Source of the DNA: Paracamarosporium sp. OC-R06-R3
Lineage: Eukaryota; Ascomycota; Dothideomycetes; Pleosporales; Didymosphaeriaceae
Reading direction: 5' to 3'
Length of the DNA stretch: 15,962 nt
Assembly (NCBI GenBank): GCA_019828545.1
Contig: JACVRA010000331.1
Coordinates: forward strand, 1-15,962
The notes under the pieces: generated by a model
The model's input: the letters and a program-made list of their open reading frames with translations, nothing else
Databases searched by the model: none
Told to the model about the DNA's origin: nothing
Translations under genes and position numbers: made by a program
Shown: positions 1-9,310 of the stretch, piece by piece
Layout: each line of letters begins with the position of its first letter
How positions within the stretch are numbered: the stretch's first letter is position 1

Positions 1-182
1 ACGGCGCGGCCGTTAATCCTCTAGCTTAAATTATAGGCTTATAAGGCTAGGGCTTATAAGGCGCCAGGGGCGGCCTATATAGGGCTAAATTATAGAGCTA
101 TTATAATTAAGATAGAGTAGATATATATTCCCAGCCTTACGTCTTAAGGGACTAAGACGGTAAGGGGGGGGGATAGTATAAT
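1..182. other. G+C-richer, weakly mutated edge segment
   Basis: No coding region is recognisable. This is the most G+C-rich stretch of the window, with clusters such as the first 12 bases and the region around 60-75, and a run of nine G at 164-172. A 12-bp sequence, GGCTTATAAGGC, occurs twice (36-47 and 51-62), 15 bp apart, and contains the palindrome CTTATAAG. It could be an edge of less mutated DNA or part of a truncated element; nothing in it decides which. Confidence 0.4.
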
Positions 183-344
183 AAGGCTAAAACGTAGTAG
201 TATACATGGCTCCCTTAATATAGATCCTTATATATTATACTATATAAAAATACTTAGCTTAAGTATTCTCGTATATACCTTTTAGTATAGGTAAGGAAAG
301 CTATATAGTATTGGTTTTTAAGGTAGAATACCTACCTTATTATA
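183..344 (+). repeat. Dispersed repeat D, copy 1
   Basis: This stretch matches 15630-15855 in the same orientation. The match starts at AAGGCTAA, is interrupted by about 50 extra bases in the distal copy, and is strong from about 225 to 344 (shared blocks AAAATACTT.GCTTAAGTATTCT and ATACCTACCTTATTATAAA-like sequence). Most differences are transitions, as expected from RIP. It is followed directly by the internal part of gypsy copy 1 at 345, whereas the distal copy continues into other DNA. One frame reads like a short protein piece (CIPF-like and YLPYYK-like segments), but I recognise no family. It is probably a fragment of another element cut by the gypsy sequence. Confidence 0.6.
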
Positions 345-1250
345 AAGACTTAAAAAAAGACTTTTAAAATTCTTAAGCTATTTAATAGAACGCTATTTAA
401 GCTTAAATTATTCTTAATAAACGTAAAACTATATACGTGTAACTATAAGATTAACGTAAATACTAATAAGATCTTAGTAATAAATATATATATAACTAAT
501 AATACTACTAAGTAGATATAATCTTTAGTAAATAACTATTTAAAGAAAAATAGTATACTTAAGAACTACTCTTTTAAAATATAGAAAACCTTTAAAGACT
601 AAAAAACTTATAAAGAAAAGATTAGAATAATGTTTAAAAAAGTTAATAAAAAAAATAGGTAGAATAATAAATCTAGCGCCTAAAATAAACTAGCTTAGTA
701 GAAAAATATACTATAGTATTTAAATAACTATAAAATAAGATTAAATAGAATAATAACCTACTCTAATTAGCTTACTATAATAGACTAAAAAAAGTAGTTA
801 AAAATAGACTTATATACTACGCTAAACTTAAAAATCTAGAGGATTTAATTAAAGTATTAATTAAAATTAATAATTAGCTATATAAGTAATACTAAGAGAA
901 ATAGGAGGGCTTTTAAAAAACTATAATAATTAAGGCTTATACTCTAAGAAGGTAAGAATGCTAAAATAAAAACAAAGACATTATTATAGTAAATAGAGTC
1001 TAGAATTAAAGATAAAATAAGTCTTAAAAAAAGAGTAAACAAGACTTTAATATATAAAAAAAGAAATAGAAATACTACTATAATAAGGTATATCTAACGT
1101 ATAAAAAGAAAGGATACTTTAAGACAAAATGTCTAGAAAACTAGGCTAAGAATAGAAAATAAGCAAAAATTATAAAAGTAAAAATAGTAAACTTAAGGCT
1201 AGAAACGCCACTACTACTTTATAAACCTAAGCCTAAAGAACTATAAAAAC
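345..1250 (+). pseudogene. gag: Degenerate gag (capsid and zinc knuckle), copy 1
   Basis: Gag forms the particle that packages the element's RNA. Between about 600 and 900, once RIP stops are allowed for, the frames resemble the gypsy Gag capsid region (a YKEKIRIMF-like segment, then one resembling the end of the retrotransposon gag domain). A nucleic-acid-binding knuckle of form CX2CX4HX4C lies at 1091-1132: ligand codons at 1091, 1100 and 1115 read Tyr (TAT, TAT, TAC), as Cys and His would after G-to-A or C-to-T change, and the last at 1130 is still TGT. Compared with copy 2 there is one base fewer in an A-run near 648-656, which shifts the frame; copy 2 keeps the original phase. The start codon is not identifiable. 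Confidence 0.75.
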
Positions 1251-2215
1251 TTATAAGTTAGAAAGCTATAATAGCTAAAGATTTTTAATAAAAAACGTAG
1301 ATAGAAACTATAAAAAACAAGATTACTACGTAGATTTTATAAAAAGTTTACTAAGTATATAAATAAGAAGATTATATAGTAAAAGAATACTAAAAAAAAA
1401 TTAAAATTATAAGGCTTAAACCTTAAAAAATATATAAGTAGACTAAAGAATGCTAAGGAACTATACCTATACTAGTCTAGTAAATATAAATAGAGTTTAG
1501 CTATAATAAAATTAAATAGTAGAATTATACCTTAGACGTATATAATATCTATAAAATAGAAAAAAGACTAGTTACTAAAATACTAAGTAATAAAGACTAT
1601 AAAAGGCTATAAATTAATAAATATAAAGTTTAACTATACTACGTCTACTACTTAAAAGACTAGACTAAGTAGTATATATACTTAAAATAGGCTAAGTATT
1701 ATATATAAGAGTGTCTACTATACTAAGATTAAAAATATATAGTAAAAATATAGTTAATAAAGTTAAAAAATAATACTCTTTCTATACTATATATATATAA
1801 TCTATAGAAGTACCTACTATAGACTAACCTAGTTTATATAGCACTAAACTAAAGGAATTATAAGTAGAAAGAATACTTAAAATATTTAATAGAAAAAAAG
1901 GCAGCTACTATTAAAGTCTTAAAATAAGAATACTAAGACTTATATAAATAAAAATACTTAATAAAAAACTATACTAAGTATAGTATAAAAGGAGTAAAAG
2001 AAATAAAGTAACTTAAATAAACTAAGAACTACTATAAGGCTAAGTATCTTACAAACTTTTAAAGAAGAGTAAAATATTTAGTTAGTATATAATTAAAAAA
2101 CTAAAAGGCTACTAGGCTAAAGGCCAGACTAGTAAAGGTATAATAATAGAAAAATAAGCTATAAAAGATCTAGACAAAGACTTATAGCTAACTAAGACTA
2201 TTATAATTAAAGAAT
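1250..2215 (+). other. Gag-pol linker region of copy 1, no recognised domain
   Basis: About 1 kb between the Gag zinc knuckle and the protease. Fungal chromoviruses often carry a poorly conserved linker here, and this stretch has no motif I recognise. Up to 1543 it has a near-gapless counterpart in copy 2 (ending at 9310); beyond that only copy 1 exists in the window. The knuckle frame and the pol frame differ in phase, so either a frameshift joined gag to pol or an indel lies in this interval; the sequence does not say which. Confidence 0.5.
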
Positions 2216-2217
2216 TT

Positions 2218-2300
2218 TAAGTAATAGCATTAATTAACTTAAGAGTAATAAGATACCTAATCTTTAAAAATATAGTTAAAAGACTAGAATTACCTTACTA
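2218..2300 (+). other. Retropepsin-like protease remnant
   Basis: Codons from 2227 read A-L-I-N-L-R-V-I where retroviral-type aspartic proteases have A-L-I-D-S-G-A-T. Each of the last five differences is explained by a single C-to-T or G-to-A change (for example GAC to AAC for the catalytic Asp at 2236-2238, GGA to AGA for Gly). The following residues (FKNIVKRLELP) also fit the family. The enzyme that would mature the Gag-Pol polyprotein is therefore dead. Confidence 0.75.
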
Positions 2301-2739
2301 AAAGAAAGACTAGCTAGTTAAGTTAAAAATAGTAGACAGAATACTATTAAAAGAGTATAAAAAAGAGTATTTATAGTTAAAAACTCTACCTCTACTAGTA
2401 TATCTTAATAAATTTAAGAGCTAATATTAGTTTACTATACTACAGATAGGAACTATAGAAGCCATTATAAAATATAATTAGCTTAAGCAATATAACCTAG
2501 TAATAAACTAGAGGAAATAAATAATTATAGCTAAATAAGCTATACTAGCAATTAAAGGAGTAAGATAGCCTTAAAAAAAATAAGCTAAGAGAGTATTCCC
2601 TAAAATAAGTAAAAATATTTAAGAAATTTTTAAAACTAGAATGGCAAGACTTTTATAAAGAAAACTCTAAGACGCTAAAGTAATATAAGTATAAAAATTA
2701 AATCTTTAAGTAATATCTACACTTAAGAATATTCTACTA

Positions 2740-3620
2740 AAATATAAGGAGTATATAAAACTTTTTAAAGAAAGAAAAAAAGAAGTCTTACTAAAATACT
2801 AAAAATAAAATTATAGAATACCTTTAAAAAAAGGTATAAAACTATAACTAAAATAGCTAAGGCTAATATTTATAAATTAAAAAAAAGAGCTATAAGAGTA
2901 CTTATAAAAAAACCTAAGTAAATAGTTTATATAGAAAAGTAAAAGCCTAGCTATATTTTTAATTCTTTAAGTACTAAAGAAGAATAATAAGCTATAACTT
3001 TATATAAATTATAGATAGTTAAATAATACTATAGTAAAGAACTAGTACTTCTTACTACTTATTATAAAATTAATAAATAGGCTTAGAAAAGCTAAGTAGT
3101 TTATAAAGTTTAATATACGCAATAAGTATTACTATATATAAATAGCTAAAGATAAAGAATAGAAAACTATATTTAAGACTTAATATAGATTATATAAGTA
3201 TATAGTTATACCTTTTAGGTTAATTAATACACTTATAACATTCTAGGCATTAATTAATAAAGTGTTATATAAATATTTAGATGTTTTCTATATAGTCTAC
3301 TTTAATAATATACTTATCTACTCTATAGAAACTCTAGAGAAGCACTAGAAATATATATAAAAAGTACTTAAGAAAATAAAAAAGTATAGACTACTTTTCT
3401 ATCTAAAAAAGTGCAAATTTTATGTTACTAAGACTAAGTACTTAGGATTTATAATCTTAAAAGAAGGCGTATTTATAGACTTTAAGAAAGTAGCTACTAT
3501 ATAAAAATAGTAGAAACTTAAGTTAGTAAAAGATATTTAATCTTTTTTAAGGTTTACTAACTTTTACTATAAGTTTATTAAGGACTACTTTAAAATTACA
3601 GCACTAATAATAGAACTTAT
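2740..3620 (+). other. Ty3/gypsy reverse transcriptase domain, catalytic Asp lost
   Basis: This is one of the clearest domains in the window. From about 2985 the frame follows the gypsy RT order: a Y-I-N-Y-R-stop-L-N segment (family CIDYRQLN), then F-N-I-R-N at 3109 (family FDIRD), then the active-site box Y-F-N-N-I-L-I-Y-S at 3298-3324 (family YLDDILIYS), then the KCKF, YLGFII and SFLRFTNFYYKFI segments of the thumb region. All three catalytic aspartates (3112, 3304, 3307) read Asn, as GAT/GAC to AAT would give. The flank IPFRLINTLITF matches the family's MPFGLTNAPATF. Confidence 0.95.
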
Positions 3621-3724
3621 AAAAAAAGATTAATAAAAAGGCTTTAAACTAAAAGTCTAAAAAGTATTTAAAAAACTAAAAGTAAGATTCCTTATAAACT
3701 TATTATTATAAATATACGACTTTA

Positions 3725-3960
3725 AAAAGAGGATGTATATAGAAATAGATACTTTAGACTATATACTTAAAGTAATACTCTTTTAGTTATATAAAGATAG
3801 AAAATAGAGACTAGTATTCTACTATTTATAAAAGTTTTTAAGAGTAGAACTAAACTATAATATTTATAATAAGAAACTACTAGCAATAATAAATACCTTT
3901 AAATAATAAAAAGTATAGTATATAAGTATACTATATTAAATTAAAGTCTAGATAAATTAC
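3725..3960 (+). other. RNase H domain remnant
   Basis: The frame gives Y-I-E-I-D-T-L-D-Y at about 3736-3762, the counterpart of the gypsy RNase H opening (ETDASDY). The Asp codon at 3748-3750 is still GAT. Downstream, an ELNYNIYNKKLLAI segment (about 3850-3890) matches the family's ELNYDIHDKELLAI. This activity degrades the RNA strand during reverse transcription. Intervening TAA/TAG codons stop it. Confidence 0.88.
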
Positions 3961-4479
3961 TAAAATCTAATAAGCTTTACTATAACTAAGAAATAAAATT
4001 AATAATAAGTATAATAAGTAGAACTTTTTATAAACTTTAACTTTAAAATTTACTATTAACTAGGAACTTTTAATAGAGTAGTAGATACCTTAAGCTAAAG
4101 ACTAAACTTTATAAAGAAAAGACTTATAAAGTAGTATATAATACTAAAAGTAGCTTAAGATAGTACACTCTAATATAATTAACTAAAAAAGTAATACTAT
4201 TAGATAAACCTAAATAGGAAAGTAGAAAAAATAAAGGTATAAAAAGTAGCTACTATATAATACTAAGGCCTAGAAATAAATAACTTTTAGGACTACGCTT
4301 AACTCTCTATAAAATAAAGAGAGGAATATAACTTTTATTAAATAAGATTTAATAAAAAAGACTATTAGCAAAGATAAATAGTCTAAAAAAGATAAAAAGA
4401 CTTTTTAGTAAAAAAGCTTTATAAGTTAAAAAAATAGAAATACCTTAGTATTAAAAAAATAATATATTAAATCGCGAAT

Positions 4480-5260
4480 AAATATACTATACTTAAACTT
4501 AAAAAGGTAGTTAAAAGAGTATTAGATAACTATTTAGCTTATTATAAAAATAAGTCTAAAAAATATAAGCCTTAAAAATTATTATAACCTCTACTACTAC
4601 TAGAACAACTATAGTTAAGTGTAATAATAAACTTTATAGTAAAGCTCTTAGTATTATTATAACTAGAGTTAAATAGAATATATAATATAATATTAAATAT
4701 TATAGATTAACTAATAAAAGTAGCTAAGTTTATACCTATAAAAAAATCTATAACGGTAGAGAAACTGGCCTATAAAGTTAATAAAGTACTTCTCTTACAA
4801 TACAGCGCCTTAAACAAAATTATTATAAATAAAAACAAGCTTTTTATATTTAAATACTAGAATATATTTATAAGTACTTTAAAGATAATAAGAAAGCTTT
4901 TAATAAGTTTCTACTCTTAAATAAATAGATAAATAGAACGTATAAAATAAATATTAAAATAGTACTTATAATTTTACATAAATAAGTAATAGGACAACTA
5001 AGTTAAACTTTTACTAATAGTATAGTTAGCGTATAATAGTATTAAGTTAAGTATAATAGGCTATTTACTATACTATATTAACTATAGGTATAAGCTAGTA
5101 GCCTATAGAGACTTTAAAAACGTAGAAAGCACTACTATAGAAGTTTAAAAAAAGGCTTAGAAAATAAAGAAAATATATAAAACTTTGTAAGATAAGATAT
5201 CTTATAAGGCCCTCTTAGCATTTAAGAATATAAATAAATAAAGGATTAAAAGACTAACTT
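4480..5260 (+). other. Retroviral-type integrase domain remnant
   Basis: A zinc-binding HHCC-type end is hinted at about 4500-4570 (DNYLAYYKNKS for the family's C-x2-C region). The core follows: first Asp intact at 4705-4707 (in NIID), second Asp now AAT at 4828-4830 (IINKNKLF for the family's SDRDKLF), and the Glu intact at 4936-4938 (in IERI). A V-x-LAYNS-like segment near 5030 matches the end of the core. The integrase would insert the cDNA; loss of the second Asp plus many stops disables it. Confidence 0.92.
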
Positions 5261-5479
5261 TTAAAAAAGAGAACAAAGTTTTCCTATTATAAAAGAATCT
5301 TAAAATTAAATAGTAAAGTAAGAAATTAAACTACTTATAAATAAAACTCTTTAAAATTCTAAAGAATAAGAGACTAGTTATAAATAAGCTTAAGTTACTT
5401 AAAAAAACTAAAATATACTTTACTTTTTATAAATTACTATTAAAACTAGTACCTTTAGATGCTTTAATTAAAACCTAGT

Positions 5480-5690
5480 TAAAACTAAAGGAGGATAAGT
5501 ATAAAGTTAAGTTAATTAAAGACTTATAAAAAATTAATAGTTAGTTTAAATATCTAGTATTATAGAAAGGGTAGCTAAAGTAGTATAATATATAAGAACT
5601 AAAAAAAAACTTTATAAACTATAAGAAACTACTAGAGAACTTTTAATATAAGCACGTAAAGGTACACTTTTAAAAAAACATAATCTAAAA
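5480..5690 (+). other. C-terminal chromodomain of the integrase
   Basis: The frame at 5545-5645 reads F-K-Y-L-V-L-stop-K-G-stop, followed by an ENF-like and ELLENF-like end, which is the chromodomain pattern YLVKWKGW...TWEPEENL. The two stops sit where the family has Trp (TGG to TAG). Chromodomains on chromovirus integrases are known to steer insertion toward modified histone tails in heterochromatin. Here it fixes the assignment to the chromovirus group and fits the A+T-rich, probably heterochromatic setting. Confidence 0.88.
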
Positions 5691-6417
5691 TTAGAAACTA
5701 AAGAAGTAGGACTAAAATTATAAAGGAAATTAAAAAGATTAAAGAAGGAAAAATTAGCTTATAATTAGCTAAAATTAGTTAAAGATTTAAATAGTAAGAG
5801 TTTAAAAAGTAGAGCTATAATAGTAGCTATACTAATTAAAAAAAAAGGTAAAAGGGACTTAATTAACTTTACTATATACTTTAACTTTTTTAACTTCTTT
5901 ATAGAGGTAGTATCTTTACGCTTATAATAGCACTCTTTTTTTTAGGCCTTTAACAGCTTTTACTAAGCGCAAGCTAAAGACTTTTATAAATAAAAAATAT
6001 TAATCTAAAGGTAATATTACTTATTCTTTATCTCTTACTACTTTATTTTTAATAATACTAAATTATAACAATACTATATATAAATATAAAAAGTATAATA
6101 ACTAGTTAATAACTCTATTATATATTTTAAACTCTACTCTTTATAGTAACTATAAGGGGTTAATATCTTAACACTAGCAGTAAAAATCTAGTTAACGCAA
6201 TAATAAAAATATTAAGTTAAAAAAGACTAAACTTTAGGCATAGTTAAGTAGGTAAAGATAAAAGAGAAAAGAATATAATAAAATAAAAATACTTATCTTT
6301 ATACCTAAACAACGCAACGTAGTATAGTTAATAAATTAGACAAGTCTTTAAAATAAAAACTTTAAATAGAAAGGTAATATTATAAGTATAAAAAAGAAAT
6401 AGCTATAAGATAATAAG
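5691..6417 (+). other. 3' non-coding part of gypsy copy 1
   Basis: About 730 bases between the chromodomain and the 3' LTR. I found no coding motif. A purine-rich run (about 5841-5857) and another near 6256-6290 could each have been a polypurine tract, but neither abuts the LTR start I infer at 6418, so the plus-strand priming site is not settled. Confidence 0.45.
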
Positions 6418-6925
6418 TATAAAGTATTAAGGCCCTTTAGGCCTAATGCTAATTAAGGTAATAAAGAAATCCTATAAAGTAAAATTAGTTAGTAAGAATT
6501 ACGTAATAATGCTCTACTTTAGTAAAGAGAGCGTTTAAAGGAATTATATAATAGTACTCTACTTTAGTAGAGAGAGCACTTAAGGAGCTCTTTTAAAGTA
6601 AAAAAAGTAGAGACTAAATAGAACAAGATTAAAAAATAGAATAACTAGTATATAGTTTAAAAAAATCTCTATACTTTTTTTATTCTTTATAGTTAACTTA
6701 GCTATTTAAATTATAAGTACTTCTTTTATATAAAAAAATAATTAATCTTTTCTTAATACATTGTTAAGTATCTTTAATACTTAATTAGAGCTTAATAATC
6801 TTTATTACTAAACTATTTTCTATTACTAAAGCCCTATAGGCCCTACTATAAGTAAACTCTACTACCTTAATATAAATTAGATTAAGTATATAGTATACCC
6901 TATAATACTATAGCTATATTTAATA
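6418..6925 (+). repeat. 3' LTR of gypsy copy 1
   Basis: This stretch matches 7404 to about 7928 in the same orientation, so the two are LTRs of one family, about 0.5 kb long. The first shared bases read TATAAAGTA (a TG start would become TA under RIP). The best-conserved half is about 6640-6903, which includes GCCCTATAGGCCCTACTATAAGTAAAC-type sequence. Similarity fades after the shared CCCTAT (6898-6903) but weakly continues to about 6925, so the 3' edge is uncertain by about 20 bases. The upstream (U3-like) half differs more, partly through a tandem duplication here. Confidence 0.8.
6512..6590 (+). repeat. 45-bp tandem duplication with hairpins inside the LTR
   Basis: CTCTACTTTAGTAAAGAGAG at 6512 and CTCTACTTTAGTAGAGAGAG at 6557 begin two units 45 bp apart. 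Each unit opens with a near-perfect inverted repeat (CTCT..TTTA / TAAA..GAG). The matching part of the other LTR (about 7500-7600) is only loosely similar. Tandem duplications in the upstream part of fungal LTRs can carry regulatory sites; whether these did is not visible. Confidence 0.65.
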
Positions 6926-7403
6926 TATTTCTTTTATAAGTACTTTAGTATATACTTTTTAATAGTCTTTAGTTTTTTAAAGCTTAATTTATATAATAGA
7001 CTATAGCTATTTAGTAATAACTTATTAAGTATAATTTTATAATTATAGGATTAGTATTTAGTAGGCTAGTAAATAGGTTAAGAATACTTAATATTAAGTT
7101 AAAGTTAAGTTAAAGTAAACTATATATTAAGTTAAGGTTAAGTTAAAAGTTTACTAGTATAAATTAAAATTAAGTTAGAGTAGTTTATATACTAGGTTAA
7201 AGTTAAAGTAGAGTAAACTATATATTAAGTTAAGATTAAGTTAAGGTAGTTTAAACTTTATAAAGTTAAAATACTATTTATAGTTAATTTAGTTTAGATT
7301 TATAATAGCTATTTATTATATAATTATTAGAGTATACGTTATTATAGTAAACTTATACTTATATATTATAAGTATAAAAGACTAAAGACTATAAAATAGT
7401 ACT
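6926..7403. other. Spacer between two gypsy LTRs, contains a minisatellite
   Basis: Nearly 480 bases separate the 3' LTR of copy 1 from the 5' LTR of copy 2. No gene is recognisable. The middle is taken up by a 33-bp tandem repeat; the rest is A+T-rich DNA with no motif I can name. Confidence 0.5.
7096..7258 (+). repeat. 33-bp minisatellite, about five units
   Basis: Units start at 7096 (33 bp), 7129 (32 bp), 7161 (33 bp), 7194 (33 bp) and 7227 (about 32 bp). Each follows the plan AAGTTAAAGTTAAGTTAAAG followed by TAAACTATATATT or a variant. Inside each unit the short motif AAGTTA recurs, so the array has two levels of repetition. Units differ by transitions and a few other changes. Confidence 0.85.
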
Positions 7404-7928
7404 TATAAAGTACTAAAGGCCAAAGGCCCTAATGCCAATTTAGATAATAAAGGAATTCTATAAAGTAAAATAAGTTAACTAGAATTATATAACTTTAATC
7501 TACTTAAATTAGGGCTAAGTAATAGAGTATATTACGTAACTATAATCTACTAAGAACTAAAATATATAATAGAGTAAGATAATACTCTCTTTAAAAGAAA
7601 AGGCCAAAAGGGATTATAAATAAAATAGGGTAAAAAGAAAGAATAGAATAACTAGTATATAATTTAAAAAAATCTTTATACTCTTTCTATTCTTTATAGT
7701 TAACTTAGTTATTTAAATTGTAAGTACTTCTTTTATATAAAGAATAATTAGTCTTTTCTTAATATATTATTAAGTATTTCTAATACTTAATTAAAGCTTA
7801 ATAACCTTTATTATTAAACTACTTTCTATTACTAAAGCCCTATAGGCCCTACTATAAGTAAACCCTACTACCTTAGTATAGATTAAACTAGGTATATAGT
7901 ATGCCCTATTAATACTTTAACTATTTAA
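7404..7928 (+). repeat. 5' LTR of gypsy copy 2
   Basis: Homologous to 6418-6925. It opens TATAAAGTACTAAAGGCC. The last strongly shared bases are CCCTAT at 7904-7909, with weaker similarity to about 7928. The 3' edge and the primer-binding site that should follow it are too mutated to place precisely. Confidence 0.78.
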
Positions 7929-8110
7929 TATTAGAAATTATAGTAATACTATTAAGCTTATAAGTATTTTAGGCTACTATAGGAAGCTCTACTTCTAGGC
8001 CGACAATAAATATAGCTATATTAATGGCCTAATAGGCCAATATAATCTAATAGCTAAAAGAATAGCTAACGTAAGTAATAATATAAGTATAGGCCTAGGA
8101 CCTAAGACCT
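7929..8110 (+). other. Leader between LTR and gag of copy 2
   Basis: This is the untranslated leader and possibly the very start of gag. It holds the perfect palindrome GGCCTAATAGGCC (8026-8038) and a short ACCTAAG tandem (about 8100-8114). One of the few ATG triplets in the window is at 8024, but its frame soon closes. The leader is absent from copy 1, which joins gag directly to repeat D. Confidence 0.5.
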
Positions 8111-9310
8111 AAGACTTAAAAAGAGACTTTTAAGATTTTTAAGCTATTTAATAAAACGCTGTCTAAGCTTAAACTATTCTTAATAAATATAGAACTATAT
8201 ATATACAACTATAAAATTAGTATAAACGTTAATAAGATCTTAATAGTAAATATATATATAACTAGTAATACTACTAAATAAATACAACCCCTAGTAGATA
8301 ACTATTTAAAAGAAGATAGTATACTTAAAAACTACTTTTTTAAAATATAGAAAACCTTTAAAGACTAGAAGACCTATAAAGAAAAAATTAAAATAATATT
8401 TAAAAAAGTTAATAAAAGAAAATAGGTAGAATAATAAATCTAATACTTAAAGTAAACTAGCTTAGTAGAAAAATATACTATAGCGTTTAAATAATTATAA
8501 AATAAGATTAAATAGAATAACAACCTACTCTAATTAGCCTACTATAATAAATTAAAAGAAGTAGTTAAGAATAGACTTATATACTATATTAAACCTAAAG
8601 ATCTAAAGAATCTAATTAAGGCATTAATTAAGATTAATAATTGGCTATATAAATAATACTAGAAGAAACGGGAGGGCTTTTAAGAAACTATAATAATTAA
8701 AGTTAATACTCTAAGAAAGTAAGAATGTTAAGATAAAGATAAAGACATTATTATAGTAAATAAAGCCTAGGATTAAAGATAAAATAAATTTTAAAAAAAG
8801 AGTAAATAAAACTTTAATATATAAAAAAAGAGATAGGAATACTACTACAATAGGGTATATTTAACGTATAAAAAGAAAGGATACTTTAAGGTAGAACATC
8901 TAAAAAACTAGGCTAAAAATAGAAAATAAGTAAGAATTATAAAAGTAAGAATAGTAAACTTAAGGCTAAAAATACTACTATTACTCTATAAACTTAAGCC
9001 TAAAGAACTTTAGGAATTTATAGGTTAGAAAGCTATAATAGTTAAAGATTTTTAGTAAAAAATATAAATAAAAACTATAAAAGATAAAATTACTATATAG
9101 ATTCTATAAGAAATCTACTAGGTATATAGATAAAAGGATTATATAGTAAAAGAATACTAAAAGAAAATTAAAATTATAAGACTTAAACCTTAAGAAATAT
9201 ATAAGTAGACTAAAAGATACTAAAGAACTATACCTATACTAGTCTAGTAAATATAAGTAAAATCTAACTATAATAAAATTAAATAGTAGAATTATACCTT
9301 AGACGTATAT
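8111..9310 (+). pseudogene. gag: Degenerate gag, copy 2
   Basis: Counterpart of gag in copy 1. It keeps an A-run one base longer near 8420, so the capsid frame stays in phase (VNKRK... where copy 1 shifts). Some codons survive here that are lost in copy 1, for example TGG at 8642 where copy 1 has TAG. The zinc knuckle lies near 8857-8900 with the first Cys positions again reading Tyr, and the fourth ligand reads CAT where copy 1 has TGT. The frame is closed by many TAA/TAG codons, and the gene is cut at 9310. Confidence 0.78.

Larger units (their letters stand above)
2215..5690 (+). pseudogene. pol: Degenerate pol polyprotein: PR-RT-RH-IN-chromodomain
   Basis: Pol supplies the enzymes for reverse transcription and integration. 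Conserved codons all fall in one frame: protease Asp (2236), RT Asp (3112), the RT YxDD box (3298), RNase H Asp (3748), integrase acidic residues (4705, 4828, 4936) and chromodomain (5551). The roughly 3.4-kb reading frame has therefore suffered no net frame-changing indel between these markers. It is instead full of TAA/TAG at positions where the family has Gln or Trp, and many conserved Asp/Gly/Ser/His codons carry single transitions. Most catalytic aspartates now read Asn, so no active enzyme can be made. Length and domain order match a full-length chromoviral pol. Confidence 0.92.
345..6925 (+). mobile_element. Ty3/gypsy chromovirus, copy 1, RIP-inactivated, no 5' LTR
   Basis: A degenerate LTR retrotransposon of the Ty3/gypsy chromovirus lineage. 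Domains in order are gag capsid-like (about 580-900), CCHC knuckle (1091-1132), protease (about 2220-2300), reverse transcriptase (about 2740-3620), RNase H (about 3730-3960), integrase (about 4490-5260), chromodomain (about 5515-5645), 3' non-coding DNA and one LTR (6418 to about 6925). The 5' end is truncated: homology to copy 2 begins at 345/8111, so the 5' LTR and leader are absent here. Every domain is broken by stops and by C-to-T/G-to-A substitutions at conserved positions. Family assignment is firm from the motif order; the exact clade would need a comparison I cannot run. Confidence 0.9.
7404..9310 (+). mobile_element. Gypsy chromovirus copy 2, 5' part only (LTR, leader, gag)
   Basis: Second member of the same family in the same orientation as copy 1. 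It has its 5' LTR, a leader of about 180 bases and gag, and ends at 9310 within the gag-pol linker, exactly where repeat A starts. Bases 8111-9310 align with 345-1543 with a net difference of one base, and the differences I checked are almost all transitions. The missing pol part does not resume after repeat A or A', so this is a truncation or rearrangement and not a simple interruption. Confidence 0.88.

Noticed and set aside
345..5690. Short open reading frames as real small genes
   Set aside because: They are pieces of gag and pol between RIP stops, share one frame with the surrounding domains, and have no start codon or separate signals.
5841..5857. Polypurine tract marking the 3' LTR start
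   Set aside because: It is purine-rich, but LTR-to-LTR similarity begins only at 6418, more than 500 bases downstream.
7096..7258. CRISPR-like array
   Set aside because: The units are contiguous with no unique spacers and have a nested AT-rich motif; this is a minisatellite in a eukaryotic genome.
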